A stretch of 64,000 nt of DNA from Mycobacterium nebraskense (GTDB taxonomy: Bacteria; Actinomycetota; Actinomycetes; Mycobacteriales; Mycobacteriaceae), in contig NZ_LQPH01000057.1 of the NCBI RefSeq assembly GCF_002102255.1, forward strand, positions 1 to 64,000, in the 5' to 3' direction. How positions within the stretch are numbered: position 1 is the first letter of the stretch; each line of letters opens with the position of its first letter. The translations under genes and the position numbers were made by a program. Shown here in pieces: positions 33,689 through 42,655 of this stretch. A model generated the notes under the pieces. It made no database searches and was not told the origin of the DNA. It worked only from the letters and a program-made list of their open reading frames with translations.

Positions 33689-35029
33689 CTATCGGGCCGA
33701 ACCGACGACCTCACGGGCCAGCGCACGCATTGCGGCGGTGTGGAACGGTCGGACGAAGAACCAGTAGACCCGCCCCGGAATGCCCGTCGGCAGAAAGATC
33801 GACCGCTGGACATAGCGAGTGCCGCGACCGTCTTGCTGCGTGACCGCAATCTCGAGCCACTCCCGTCCCGGCGCTCGCTTGGTGGAGCGCAGCCGCAACA
33901 GGTTTCCCGCGGCACGCTCCTCGACCTTCCAGTCGCCCGCCCGCGAGTTCACCGCGGCCTCCGCGGCCTTCCAGACGTCCGCCGGTTCGGCGGTGGTCGC
34001 GGCGTCGCGCACATCGGTGTAGACGATCTCGCCCGCCCAGTCCGGATCCGTGGGCAGCGCCTCGGCCGGTTCGGACCGTAACGACGACCACGAGGGTTCC
34101 GGGACGCCACGCGCCGCGCGGGCGAGCGCCAACTCGACAGCCCGGCGGTATCCGGTCAGGCCGTTCGGCGGGGGTTCGATGACACTGTCGACGTCGTTGT
34201 TGCGCATCACCGCGTCGCACTCCAGCGATTCGATCAGCGGGCGCGCCAAACCGGGCGGGATCGGCGTCACCGTTCCGACCCAGAGGCTGGCGATCGTCGG
34301 CGTCAAGAACGGCAGCACGATCAGATAGCGCTTGCCCAGGCCCGCAACGTCGGCGTAGACGCGCATCATGTCGCCGTACTCCAACACGTCGGGTCCGCCG
34401 ATGTCCCAGGTGCGCGATGACGGCACCGCCGCCGTGGCCGCCGCGACCAGGTAGTACAGCACGTCGCGCACGGCGATCGGCTGGATCTTGTTGTGCACCC
34501 ACTTCGGGGTGGTCATCACCGGCAACCGATCGGTGAGGTGCCGGATCATCTCGAAAGACGCCGATCCCGAACCGACGACGACGCCCGCCTGCAGCACTAT
34601 GGTTTCGATGCCCGAGGCGATGAGCGCATCGCCGACGGCCGTCCGCGACTCCAGGTGTGGTGAGAGCTTGCGGCCCTCGGGGTGCAGCCCACTCAGATAC
34701 ACGATGCGCCGCACCCCGGTGCGGCGGGCTGCGGTCACGACGTTGCGGACCGCGCGCGTCTCCTCGTCGGCGAAATCCTTCGCCGTGCCCATCGAATGGA
34801 CCAGGTAGTAGACGACGTCGATCCCGTCGAACGCCGCGACCAGCGAATCGATGTCACCCAGATCGCCGCGCACGACCTCCGCCTGTTGCCGCCACGGGAC
34901 GTCCGCCAACTTGGCCGGATCGCGCGCCAAGGCGCGGACCTGGTGACCTTCGTCCAGCAGTCGAGGCGCCAGCCGGGCGCCGATGTAGCCGGTCGCCCCG
35001 GTCACGAGACAGCGAACCTGTCCAGCCAT
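33689..35029 (-). CDS. SDR with C-terminal DUF2867 domain
   Basis: A 446-residue two-domain protein. Residues 1-290 form an atypical SDR (RCLVTGATGYIGARLAPRLL; VVYYLVHSMGTAKDFADE; SFEMIRHLTDRLPVMTTPKW). The C-terminal part from about 300 is DUF2867 (VWKAAEAAVNSRAGDWKVEE; REWLEIAVTQQDG; GRVYWFFVRPFHTAAM). The ATG has GGAGAA upstream. It is a paralogue of the single-domain SDR two genes away; the CPBP protease lies between them. The reaction is unknown; membrane-proximal lipid modification has been guessed for the family but nothing here proves it. Confidence 0.88.
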   Translation of the reverse strand: MAGQVRCLVTGATGYIGARLAPRLLDEGHQVRALARDPAKLADVPWRQQAEVVRGDLGDIDSLVAAFDGIDVVYYLVHSMGTAKDFADEETRAVRNVVTAARRTGVRRIVYLSGLHPEGRKLSPHLESRTAVGDALIASGIETIVLQAGVVVGSGSASFEMIRHLTDRLPVMTTPKWVHNKIQPIAVRDVLYYLVAAATAAVPSSRTWDIGGPDVLEYGDMMRVYADVAGLGKRYLIVLPFLTPTIASLWVGTVTPIPPGLARPLIESLECDAVMRNNDVDSVIEPPPNGLTGYRRAVELALARAARGVPEPSWSSLRSEPAEALPTDPDWAGEIVYTDVRDAATTAEPADVWKAAEAAVNSRAGDWKVEERAAGNLLRLRSTKRAPGREWLEIAVTQQDGRGTRYVQRSIFLPTGIPGRVYWFFVRPFHTAAMRALAREVVGSAR

Positions 35030-35112
35030 CGATTCTCCGTTCGTCGTCCTCCATTATTCGGACCCGACGAGGGGAGGATTACCGGCTGGGCCCACCCGTA
35101 AGCGCCATAGCG

Positions 35113-35922
35113 TCACCGGTCGGTGAAGTCGGGCGCGCGGCGCTGCTGGAAAGCGGTTGCGCCCTCGACGAAGTCGTGTGATCGCAGCAGGACGGCCTGT
35201 CCCTGGTATTCACGCTGCAAGGCCGGATCCAACTGGGTGAGGGTGGCCGCGTTGATGGCGAGCTTCGTCTTGCCGAACGCCACGGCGGGGCCCGCCAACA
35301 ACCTCGCGATCACCTTGTCCACCTCGGCCTCGAATTCGTCGGCCGGGTAGACCGCGCTGACCAGGCCCCAGGACAGCGCCTCGGCGGCGGGCAGGCGTTC
35401 GGGCAGCAGCGCCATCTGCATCGCCCGGATGCGGCCGACGGCGGCGGCGATCAACGCGGACGCACCGCCGTCGGGCATCAACCCGATCTTGGTGAAGGCG
35501 AGCATGAAAAAAGCGCTTTCCGAAGCCAATACGACGTCGCAAGCCAGTGCCAGCGAAACGCCGACGCCGGCCGCCGGTCCCTGAACCACGGCGACCACCG
35601 GGTGCGGCGCCGCGGCGATCGCCCGGATCAGCCGGTTGATCTCCAAGACGATTTCATCCGGCGAGACGCCGGTTTCGGACACGTCGTCGGCGCTGATGCC
35701 CGCCCCGGAACAGAAGCCGCGGCCCGCACCGCCCAGGCGCACCACCTTCACCTCCGGGTCGGTGGCCGCGCGTTCCATCGCGTCGGCGATCCCGGTAATC
35801 ACCGGCACGGTCAGCGAATTGAGGCTGTCGGGGCGGTCGATGGTCACCGACAGCACGCCGTCGGACAGCGTGACGGAAAGGCCTGCGACGGGAGTCAGGG
35901 TGTCGATCACGGATTGCGGCAT
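35113..35922 (-). CDS. Enoyl-CoA hydratase family protein (EchA10/11-type)
   Basis: A 269-residue crotonase-fold protein. Oxyanion segments are RGFCSGAGISADD (about 67-79) and VQGPAAGVGVSLALACDVV (about 112-130). In the catalytic helix the residue positions read KIGLMPDGGAS, with Asp where many hydratases have Glu, so it may be an isomerase or have another specificity. C-terminal AFQQRRAPDFTDR is normal. A TAGGGT lies exactly 6 nt before the ATG (35929-35934, minus strand), suggesting a leaderless message. It is divergent from mcr, matching H37Rv where echA10/echA11 sit before mcr, although only one copy is present here. Confidence 0.92.
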   Translation of the reverse strand: MPQSVIDTLTPVAGLSVTLSDGVLSVTIDRPDSLNSLTVPVITGIADAMERAATDPEVKVVRLGGAGRGFCSGAGISADDVSETGVSPDEIVLEINRLIRAIAAAPHPVVAVVQGPAAGVGVSLALACDVVLASESAFFMLAFTKIGLMPDGGASALIAAAVGRIRAMQMALLPERLPAAEALSWGLVSAVYPADEFEAEVDKVIARLLAGPAVAFGKTKLAINAATLTQLDPALQREYQGQAVLLRSHDFVEGATAFQQRRAPDFTDR

Positions 35923-36022
35923 GGGCTCACCCTAGGTGACCGGGCTGCGCGGGCGTCGCGGGCGGCTGCGAAGATGCCAACAACAACAACGGGCGTCAGA
36001 GCAGACGAAAGGTCGGTAGATC

Positions 36023-37108
36023 GTGGCTGGACCGCTGAAGGGACTTCGGGTCGTCGAGTTGGCCGGCATCGGGCCGGGCCCGCATGCGGCGATGATTCTG
36101 GGGGATCTGGGAGCCGATGTGGCGCGCATCGATCGGCCTTCAACCGGTCCGGGCGGTATCGCGAAGGATGCCATGCTGCGCAACCGGCGCGTGGTGACCG
36201 TCGACCTCAAGTCCGACGAGGGGCGTGCCGTCGTGCTGAGGCTCGTGGCCAAAGCCGACGTGTTGATCGAGGGCTTCCGTCCCGGAGTCACCGAGCGGCT
36301 TGGCCTCGGCCCCGAGCAGTGCGCCGAGGTCAACGAGCGGTTGATCTACGCGCGGATGACCGGCTGGGGACAGTCCGGCCCGCGCAGTCAGCAGGCGGGC
36401 CACGACATCAACTACATCTCGCTCAACGGGATCCTGCACTCCATCGGCCGGGCAAACGAGCGGCCGGTGCCGCCGCTGAACCTGGTCGGCGACTTCGGCG
36501 GCGGCTCGATGTTCTTGCTCGTCGGAATCCTGTCCGCGCTGTGGGAGCGGCAGAACTCCGGCAAGGGTCAGGTCATCGACGCCGCTATGGTCGACGGCTC
36601 GAGCGTGCTGATCCAGATGATGTGGGCGATGCGAGGTCTGGGCATGTGGTCGGACGTGCGCGGCACCAACATGCTCGACGGCGGCGCCCCCTACTACGAC
36701 ACCTACGAGTGTGCCGACGGACGCTACGTCGCCGTCGGCGCCATCGAACCGCAGTTCTACGCGGCCTTGCTGGCCGGGCTGGGCCTGGACGCCGCCAACC
36801 TTCCGCCGCAGAACGACGTCACCCGCTGGCCCGAACTGCGCGGGGCGCTGACGGCGGCGTTCGCCAGTCACGACCGCGACCACTGGGCGAAGGTGTTCGC
36901 CGATTCGGACGCCTGTGTGACGCCGGTGCTTGCATTCGGCGAGGTGCACACCGAGCCGCACATCACCGAGCGGAACACCTTCTACGAAGTCGACGGTGGT
37001 CTGCAGCCGTTGCCGGCCCCGCGTTTTTCCCGCACCACGCCCGACGTGCCTCGCCCGCCGGCCGCGCCACTGGCCGACGTCGAGGCCGTTCTCAACGACT
37101 GGGTATAG
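36023..37108 (+). CDS. mcr: Alpha-methylacyl-CoA racemase Mcr
   Basis: A 361-residue class III CoA-transferase-fold racemase that interconverts (R)- and (S)-2-methylacyl-CoA, needed before beta-oxidation of methyl-branched chains such as the cholesterol side chain. The catalytic residues of the M. tuberculosis enzyme are conserved one position later: His127 in [11 protein letters not shown] and Asp157 in [11 protein letters not shown]. Length agrees with Rv1143. GTG start, with GAAAGG upstream. The stop codon TAG overlaps a TATAGT -10 element of the next gene's promoter. Confidence 0.96.
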   Translation: MAGPLKGLRVVELAGIGPGPHAAMILGDLGADVARIDRPSTGPGGIAKDAMLRNRRVVTVDLKSDEGRAVVLRLVAKADVLIEGFRPGVTERLGLGPEQCAEVNERLIYARMTGWGQSGPRSQQAGHDINYISLNGILHSIGRANERPVPPLNLVGDFGGGSMFLLVGILSALWERQNSGKGQVIDAAMVDGSSVLIQMMWAMRGLGMWSDVRGTNMLDGGAPYYDTYECADGRYVAVGAIEPQFYAALLAGLGLDAANLPPQNDVTRWPELRGALTAAFASHDRDHWAKVFADSDACVTPVLAFGEVHTEPHITERNTFYEVDGGLQPLPAPRFSRTTPDVPRPPAAPLADVEAVLNDWV

Positions 37109-37127
37109 TCGCCAACCAACTGGTTGG
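37104..37127 (+). promoter_or_regulatory. -10 element and CCAACC-N4-GGTTGG operator
   Basis: TATAGT (37104-37109) overlaps the mcr stop and is followed by the inverted repeat CCAACC-AACT-GGTTGG (37112-37127), which would cover the transcription start of the SDR gene at 37152. The arms resemble those of the palindrome CCAACGCGTTGG before the thiolase gene. No good -35 is seen. Confidence 0.5.
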
Positions 37128-37151
37128 CTGGACTCGCAAGGAAGGACTCGC

Positions 37152-37916
37152 ATGAAGATCAAAGACGCCGTCGCCGTGGTCACCGGGGGTGCCTCCGGCC
37201 TGGGCCTGGCGACCACCAAGCGGCTGCTGGACGCCGGGGCGCAGGTGGTGGTGATCGACCTGCGGGGCGAAGAGGCGGTCCAGGAGCTCGGCGAGCGCGC
37301 CCGTTTCGTGCAGGCCGACGTCACCGACGAGGCCGCCGTCGGCAAGGCGCTGGACACCGCCGAGTCGATGGGCCCGCTGCGCATCAACGTCAACTGCGCG
37401 GGCATCGGTAACGCCATCAAGACGCTGTCCAAGGACGGCCCGTTCCCGTTGGACGCGTTCAAGAAGGTGGTGGGTGTCAACCTGATCGGCACGTTCAACG
37501 TGCTGCGGCTGGCCGCCGAGCGCATCGCCAAGACCGAACCGGTCGGCCCCCCAGACAAACAAGAGCGTGGCGTGATCATCAACACCGCCTCGGTCGCCGC
37601 GTTCGAGGGCCAGATCGGCCAGGCCGCCTACTCGGCCTCCAAGGGCGGCGTGGTCGGCATGACGCTGCCGATCGCGCGCGACCTGTCGCGCGAGCTCATC
37701 CGCGTGATGACCATCGCGCCGGGATTGTTCAAGACCCCGCTGCTGGGTTCGCTGCCCGAGGAGGCGCAGAAGTCGCTGGGCAAGCAGGTCCCGCACCCGG
37801 CCCGGCTGGGTGACCCCGACGAGTACGGGGCGCTCGCGGTGCACATCATCGAAAACCCGATGCTCAACGGCGAGGTCATCCGGCTGGACGGCGCCATCCG
37901 CATGGCGCCTCGCTGA
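37152..37916 (+). CDS. SDR, 3-hydroxyacyl-CoA/17beta-HSD10-like
   Basis: A 254-residue SDR of the type 10 17beta-hydroxysteroid (3-hydroxy-2-methylbutyryl-CoA) dehydrogenase group, the Rv1144 counterpart. Motifs: [44 protein letters not shown] and [11 protein letters not shown] (YxxxK). It probably oxidises a 3-hydroxyacyl-CoA, or a steroid alcohol, with NAD. The ATG follows GAAGGA. Its position after mcr and its own repressor-type site suggest joint but separately tuned expression in branched-chain or sterol side-chain breakdown. A perfect hairpin terminator follows. Confidence 0.95.
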   Translation: MKIKDAVAVVTGGASGLGLATTKRLLDAGAQVVVIDLRGEEAVQELGERARFVQADVTDEAAVGKALDTAESMGPLRINVNCAGIGNAIKTLSKDGPFPLDAFKKVVGVNLIGTFNVLRLAAERIAKTEPVGPPDKQERGVIINTASVAAFEGQIGQAAYSASKGGVVGMTLPIARDLSRELIRVMTIAPGLFKTPLLGSLPEEAQKSLGKQVPHPARLGDPDEYGALAVHIIENPMLNGEVIRLDGAIRMAPR

Positions 37917-37928
37917 GGTCCTCAAACA

Positions 37929-37961
37929 CGAAAGCCCCCCGCGATCAGCGGGGGGCTTTCG
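37929..37961. terminator. Perfect terminator hairpin
   Basis: CGAAAGCCCCCCGC (37929-37942), loop GATCA, GCGGGGGGCTTTCG (37948-37961): a perfect 14-bp stem. It ends the SDR transcript and, read on the minus strand, lies just beyond the two tiny open reading frames at 37976-38170, so it may end that transcript as well. Confidence 0.88.
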
Positions 37962-37975
37962 TACGAAGAAAGAAC

Positions 37976-38038
37976 TTATCGACGGAACCATCGACTGACG
38001 GCGGGTTCGGCCATCAACAGCCGTGCGAGCATGCTCAT
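37976..38038 (-). CDS. Possible 20-aa basic microprotein
   Basis: A very short reading frame: MSMLARLLMAEPAVSRWFRR then TAA. It begins nine bases after the stop of the 40-residue frame upstream and ends 15 bases before the perfect terminator. It is amphipathic with a basic, aromatic C-terminus. There is no homologue I recognise and no clear ribosome binding site; it may be chance. It is listed because it fits exactly between the upstream small frame and the terminator. Confidence 0.25.
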   Translation of the reverse strand: MSMLARLLMAEPAVSRWFRR

Positions 38039-38047
38039 GGTCGCAGC

Positions 38048-38170
38048 TCAGCTCGCCGCTTGCAGTTCTTCGAACTGCTCGGAGGTCTCGCCTTCCACCA
38101 GCACGTCGCCGTGGTAGAGGGCTTCGAAGTCAACCTTGATGACGTCGGCACTTGTGTCGTCGATCCACAT
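38048..38170 (-). CDS. Possible 40-aa acidic small protein
   Basis: A 41-codon frame that starts MWIDDTSADVIKVDFEAL and ends in SEQFEELQAAS. Composition is strongly acidic (about 11 Asp/Glu, one Lys, no Arg), and codon third positions are mostly G or C as in real genes of this window. The upstream sequence has a CATACGCT stretch just before the ATG that could be a -10 of a leaderless transcript. No homologue is recognised. Together with the 20-residue frame and the shared terminator it could be a small two-gene transcript; a precursor peptide is one possibility. Confidence 0.45.
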   Translation of the reverse strand: MWIDDTSADVIKVDFEALYHGDVLVEGETSEQFEELQAAS

Positions 38171-38479
38171 GACACTGAGCGTATGGGCCACCATTAAGGA
38201 ATCTTTGAGTCACGATTCGGAAAATGGTGGCAATTTACCGGCGGGTAGGTTGTTGGCCGTCAAGCGTGGCATTTAACCCCGTGAGCTGCTTAGTTGGCGC
38301 ACATTTTTCTGGCCGGACTCTTACCGTCGCCGCGGTTTAGAACGCCCGTTGAACGTGTCGCCGTCGCCGCCCGTGCTTCCAGAAGGAATCTGTTTGACGC
38401 GTGAAAACTAGCGTTTGTTAGGTTGTCGCGGGTACGCCAGCGGCCAGCGCGATCAGCACCGGCGGCGGAAGGGCTCGAA
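38171..38479 (+). promoter_or_regulatory. mmpL13 upstream region with SigA-like promoter
   Basis: A 309-base gap without a convincing gene, more AT-rich than its surroundings (for example AAGGAATCTTTGAGTCACGA near 38207). A promoter-like pair is -35 TTGACG (38394-38399), 19-base spacer, -10 TAGGTT (38419-38424), about 55 bp before the mmpL13 start. No repeats or operators stand out apart from this. Confidence 0.5.
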
Positions 38480-40813
38480 ATGCTGCAGGGGATCGCCCGA
38501 GTGGCCATTGCGGCGCCGCGCCGCATCATCGCAATAGGTGTGCTGGTCTTCATCGCCGCCGCGGTCTTCGGCATCCCCGTCGCCAAGAGCCTGTCTCCTG
38601 GAGGTTTCCAGGATCCGGACTCGGAATCCGCCCAGGCGATCCACGTGCTGAGCAACAAGTTCGGGCAGAGCGGTCAGCAGATGCTGATCCTGGTCACAGC
38701 TCCGGGGGGTACCACCAGCGAACAGGCCCGCAACGTGGGCACCGACCTGGTCAACGAGTTGCAGAAGTCACCGTTGGTCTACAACGTGTCGTCGCCGTGG
38801 ACTCGACCTTTTTCTGACGCCCCGGGGGCGTCAGACGACCTGGTCAGCCGCGACGGCAAGTCCGGTCTGCTCGTCGTCAACCTCAAGGGCGGCGAGAACT
38901 TCGCGCAGAGCAACGCCCAAACCATCTCGGACCAATTCATCCACGACCGTGACGGCGTCACCGTTCGCGCCGGCGGCTCGGCGATGCAGTACGCCCAGAT
39001 CAACACGCAGAACCAGGCCGACCTGCTGGTGATGGAGATGATCGCGCTGCCGCTGAGCTTTCTGATCCTGATCTGGGTGTTCGGCGGGCTGCTGGCCGCG
39101 GCGTTGCCGATGGCGCTGGGCGCGCTAGCCGTCGTCGGTTCGATGACCGTGCTGCGGCTGGTCACGTTCACCACCGAGGTGTCGATCTTCGCGCTCAACC
39201 TGAGTACCGCGTTGGGCCTGGCGCTGGCCATCGACTACACACTGCTGATCGTCAGCCGCTATCGCGATGAGTTGGCCGAGGGCAGCGACCGAGAAGAGGC
39301 GCTGATCCGGACCATGGCCACCTCCGGGCGCACGGTGTTGTTCTCCGCGGTCACCGTGGCGTTGTCCATGTCGGCGACCGTGGCGTTCCCGATGTACTTC
39401 CTCAAGTCGTTCGCCTATGCCGGCGTGGCCACCGTGGCGTTCGTCGCGACCGCCTCGATCGTGATCACCCCGGCCGCCATCGTGCTGCTGGGCCCCCGGC
39501 TGGACGCGCTGGACGTGCGCCGGCTGATGCGCCGGGTCTTCCGGCGTCCCGAGCCGGTGCACAGGCCCGTCGAGCAGCTGTTCTGGTACCGGTCGAGCAA
39601 GTTGGTGATGCGGCGCTGGGCCCCGATCGGGCTGACCGTCGTCGCGCTGCTGCTCCTGCTCGGGCTTCCGTTCATGGGCGTGAAGTGGGGTTTTCCGGAC
39701 GACCGGGTGCTGCCGCGGTCGTCGTCGTCGCACCAGGTCGGTGACCAACTGCGCAACGATTTCGCGCACGACTCCGCGACGTCCGTTCCGGTCGTCGTTC
39801 CCGACGCGCGTGGCCTGAACCCGGCGGACCTCGACCGGTACGCCGCCGACTTATCGCGGGTTCCCGACGTCTCGGCGGTGTCGGCCCCCGGCGGAACGTT
39901 CGTCGGCGGGAACCGGACGGGACCGCCGGCCGGAGCCACCGGGCTGGCCGACGGCAGCGCGTTCCTGACCGTCGGCAGCACGGCGCCGCTGTTCTCCCCG
40001 GCGAACGACGCCCAACTCAAGCGGTTGCATAAGGTGCCCGGGCCGGGGGGCAGAGCCGTCGCGATGGGCGGCGTCGCCCAGGTCAACCGCGACAGCGTCG
40101 ACGCGGTCACGGACCGACTTCCGCTGGTGCTCGGGTTGATGGCCGCCATCACCTTCGCGCTGCTGTTCCTGCTCACCGGCAGCGTGGTGCTGCCGGCGAA
40201 GGCGCTGGCCTGCAACATCCTGTCGCTGACCGCGGCGTTCGGTGCGCTGGTGTGGATCTTCCAGGACGGGCATCTGGGCGCGCTCGGAACCACGTCGAGC
40301 GGGACGCTGGTCGCCAACATGCCGGTGCTGCTGTTCTGCATCGCCTTCGGGTTGTCGATGGACTACGAGGTCTTCCTGCTCTCGCGGATCCGCGAGTACT
40401 GGCTCGCGTCCGGCGCCGCTCGACCGGCGCGGCCGAGCCCGAAACAGGCGGACGCCGCCAACGACGAGAGCGTTGCGCTCGGCGTCGCCCGCACGGGCCG
40501 GGTGATCACCGCGGCCGCGTTGGTGATGTCCATGTCGTTCGCCGCGCTGATCGCCGCCCACGTCTCGTTCATGCGGATGTTCGGCCTCGGTCTGACGCTC
40601 GCCGTGCTTGCCGATGCCACCCTGGTGCGGATGGTTGTCGTGCCGGCATTCATGCATGTGATGGGGCGGTGGAATTGGTGGGCGCCCAAGCCCATGGCCT
40701 GGCTGCACGATAGGTTCGGCATCAGCGAGGGAGGGGCCGACGAGACCAAATACGTCGAGCCGGTCCCGCTCGATGGTGGCCCGCTGAGGGAACCCGTGTC
40801 CAACATCGGTTAA
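38480..40813 (+). CDS. mmpL13: MmpL family transporter, intact MmpL13
   Basis: A 777-residue RND-superfamily lipid exporter. It has the two-repeat MmpL plan: an N-terminal span (RIIAIGVLVFIAAAVFGI), a first periplasmic loop, five clustered membrane spans about 190-345 with TTEVSIFALNLSTALGLALA and DYTLLIVSRYRDEL, a cytoplasmic stretch, a second periplasmic loop and five more spans from about 550 with FGLSMDYEVFLLSRIREYW. Both DY pairs used in proton relay are present. In H37Rv the locus is split as mmpL13a/mmpL13b (Rv1145-Rv1146); here it is one frame of the same total length. The ATG at 38480 follows GGAAGGG. Cargo is unknown. Confidence 0.94.
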   Translation: MLQGIARVAIAAPRRIIAIGVLVFIAAAVFGIPVAKSLSPGGFQDPDSESAQAIHVLSNKFGQSGQQMLILVTAPGGTTSEQARNVGTDLVNELQKSPLVYNVSSPWTRPFSDAPGASDDLVSRDGKSGLLVVNLKGGENFAQSNAQTISDQFIHDRDGVTVRAGGSAMQYAQINTQNQADLLVMEMIALPLSFLILIWVFGGLLAAALPMALGALAVVGSMTVLRLVTFTTEVSIFALNLSTALGLALAIDYTLLIVSRYRDELAEGSDREEALIRTMATSGRTVLFSAVTVALSMSATVAFPMYFLKSFAYAGVATVAFVATASIVITPAAIVLLGPRLDALDVRRLMRRVFRRPEPVHRPVEQLFWYRSSKLVMRRWAPIGLTVVALLLLLGLPFMGVKWGFPDDRVLPRSSSSHQVGDQLRNDFAHDSATSVPVVVPDARGLNPADLDRYAADLSRVPDVSAVSAPGGTFVGGNRTGPPAGATGLADGSAFLTVGSTAPLFSPANDAQLKRLHKVPGPGGRAVAMGGVAQVNRDSVDAVTDRLPLVLGLMAAITFALLFLLTGSVVLPAKALACNILSLTAAFGALVWIFQDGHLGALGTTSSGTLVANMPVLLFCIAFGLSMDYEVFLLSRIREYWLASGAARPARPSPKQADAANDESVALGVARTGRVITAAALVMSMSFAALIAAHVSFMRMFGLGLTLAVLADATLVRMVVVPAFMHVMGRWNWWAPKPMAWLHDRFGISEGGADETKYVEPVPLDGGPLREPVSNIG

Positions 40814-40878
40814 GCCGCCGATCGATCCGTCGGCAAGACCTTATTCTTTGGCCCATCCGAGTCGGAAGGTTGACCTGT

Positions 40879-41508
40879 ATGACAACGGCGGTGGACAACC
40901 CGTTCTTCGCGCGCATCTGGCCCGTCGTGGCCACCCACGAGACCGAGGCGATACGGGCCCTTCGCCGGGAGAATCTGGCCGGGTTGTCGGGGCGGGTGCT
41001 GGAAGTCGGTGCCGGCATCGGGACGAACTTTCCCCACTACCCGGAGTCGGTTCACGAGGTGGTCGCGGTGGAGCCCGAGCCGCGGCTGGCGGCCCAGGCC
41101 CGAGCCGCGGCCGACGTGGTGCCCGTCCGCGTCGTCGTGACGGGCGAGACGGCGGAAGGGTTCAGCGGCGGCGAGCCGTTCGACGCCGTGGTGTGCTCGC
41201 TGGTGTTGTGCTCCGTGCGCGATCCCGGCGGCGTGCTGCGACGCCTGTATTCGTCGCTGCGCCCGGGTGGGGAGTTGCGGTATCTCGAGCACGTGGCCAG
41301 CGCCGGCGCGCGGGGCCGGTTCCAACGGTTCGCCGACGCGACGGTGTGGCCCAGGCTGTTCGGCAACTGCCACACCCACCGGGATACCGAGCGCTCGATC
41401 ATCGACGCCGGATTCGAAGTCGACGTTTCCCGGCGGCAGTTCACGCTGCCGGCGTGGGCGCCGATGCCGGTGTCGGAACTCCTGCTGGGCCGCGCCCGCA
41501 GGCCGTAG
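40879..41508 (+). CDS. Class I SAM-dependent methyltransferase
   Basis: A 209-residue methyltransferase, Rv1147 counterpart. SAM-binding motif I is VLEVGAGIGTNFPHY (about 42-56), with acidic VAVEPEPRLAAQARA after it, and motif IV region DAVVCSLVLCSV. The ATG at 40879 has GGAAGG nine bases upstream; an in-frame TTG lies nine bases earlier. It resembles phospholipid- or quinone-type methyltransferases, but the substrate is unknown. Follows mmpL13 on the same strand after 65 bases. Confidence 0.9.
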   Translation: MTTAVDNPFFARIWPVVATHETEAIRALRRENLAGLSGRVLEVGAGIGTNFPHYPESVHEVVAVEPEPRLAAQARAAADVVPVRVVVTGETAEGFSGGEPFDAVVCSLVLCSVRDPGGVLRRLYSSLRPGGELRYLEHVASAGARGRFQRFADATVWPRLFGNCHTHRDTERSIIDAGFEVDVSRRQFTLPAWAPMPVSELLLGRARRP

Positions 41509-41517
41509 CTCCCGGGG

Positions 41518-42231
41518 CTATTTCAACAGGGCCGGCAGCCGCTGCAGCAACCCGGGCAACGCCTGGCCGGCCGTCTCGCGGATGCTGATCGTCGCGTTCC
41601 TGGACAGCGGTGTGACCTCGGGGTTGACCTCGATGACGACCGTGCCACGCGACAGCGCCAGCTCGGCCAGCCCGGCGGCCGGATAGACGATCGCCGAGGT
41701 TCCGACGACCACCATCACGTCGGCGGCCTCGGTCGCCTCGACGGCGGACTGCCACGGCGCGTCGGGCAACTGTTCACCGAACCACACGATGTCGGGCCGG
41801 ATCAGCCCGCCGCATTGACAGACCGGCGGCTCCACCTCCAGCATCGGTTCGGGCATCTCGGGTAGCGTGCCGGCGTAGGGCATACCGCAACGGTCGCAAC
41901 GGAATTCGAATAGACTGCCGTGCAGGTGGTGAACGGGCAGGCTCCCGGCGCGCTCGTGTAGGTCGTCGACATTCTGCGTGATGACGCTGACCTCGGCACC
42001 GTCCTGCCAGGCGGCGATGGCGCGGTGCCCCGCGTTGGGCTGGACGTCGGCCACCAGATAGTGACGCCACAAGTACCATCCCCAGACCCGCTCGGGGTTG
42101 TCGCGCCACCCTTGCGTGCTGGAGAGCTCGTAGGGGTCGAAGTGGGCCCACAATCCGTTCTTGTCGTCGCGGAAGGTCGGCACCCCGCTCTCCGCGGAGA
42201 TTCCCGCGCCGCTCAGCACCGTTACTCGCAT
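41518..42231 (-). CDS. NAD-dependent protein deacylase, SIRT5-type sirtuin
   Basis: A 237-residue class III sirtuin (Rv1151c length). NAD motifs are [16 protein letters not shown] (6-21) and [12 protein letters not shown]; the catalytic His is in [10 protein letters not shown]; the zinc site is made by RCDRCG and VCQCGG. The segment [11 protein letters not shown] places a Tyr-x-x-Arg where SIRT5-type enzymes recognise succinyl or malonyl lysine, so desuccinylase activity is likely. TATCTT (42238-42243, minus strand) ends 6 nt before the ATG, so the message is probably leaderless. Divergent from the GntR gene, with 37 bases between the starts. Confidence 0.94.
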   Translation of the reverse strand: MRVTVLSGAGISAESGVPTFRDDKNGLWAHFDPYELSSTQGWRDNPERVWGWYLWRHYLVADVQPNAGHRAIAAWQDGAEVSVITQNVDDLHERAGSLPVHHLHGSLFEFRCDRCGMPYAGTLPEMPEPMLEVEPPVCQCGGLIRPDIVWFGEQLPDAPWQSAVEATEAADVMVVVGTSAIVYPAAGLAELALSRGTVVIEVNPEVTPLSRNATISIRETAGQALPGLLQRLPALLK

Positions 42232-42237
42232 CCCACA

Positions 42238-42262
42238 AAGATAGCCGTGCTTGGGACATACT
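42238..42262. promoter_or_regulatory. Paired leaderless -10 elements (sirtuin / GntR)
   Basis: TATCTT on the minus strand (42243-42238) is 6 nt before the sirtuin ATG, and CATACT on the plus strand (42257-42262) is 6 nt before the GntR GTG. The two promoters lie only about 15 bp apart, so the GntR protein could control both. Confidence 0.5.
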
Positions 42263-42268
42263 GAGGAC

Positions 42269-42634
42269 GTGGAGCTGCGGGATTTGCTGAAGGTCGACGT
42301 GAAGGCGGGCAAGCCGCTGTTCGACCAGCTCAGGACCCAAGTCATCGACGGCGTTCGGGCCGGCGCGCTGCCGCCGGGGACCCGGCTCCCCACGGTGCGC
42401 GACCTAGCCGGTCAGCTGGGCGTCGCGGCGAACACCGTGGCCCGTGCCTATCGCGAACTGGAGTCGGCGGCGATCGTCGAAACCCGTGGGCGCTTCGGCA
42501 CTTTCATCTCCCGCTTCGACCCGACCGACGCCGCGATGGCGGCCGCCGCCAAGGAGTACGTCGAGGTGGCCCGGGCGTTGGGGCTGACCAAGTCCGACGC
42601 GATGCGCTACCTGACGAACGTGTCGGACGACTGA
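42269..42634 (+). CDS. GntR family regulator, YtrA-like short form
   Basis: A 121-residue transcription regulator, Rv1152 counterpart. It consists of the winged helix ([50 protein letters not shown]) and a short C-terminal helix ([20 protein letters not shown]), as in the YtrA subfamily. The GTG start at 42269 is supported by CATACT exactly 6 nt upstream. It may autoregulate and control the divergent sirtuin gene. Confidence 0.93.
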   Translation: MELRDLLKVDVKAGKPLFDQLRTQVIDGVRAGALPPGTRLPTVRDLAGQLGVAANTVARAYRELESAAIVETRGRFGTFISRFDPTDAAMAAAAKEYVEVARALGLTKSDAMRYLTNVSDD

Positions 42635-42655
42635 GCGCGCTTGGCGCGCCGTGTT

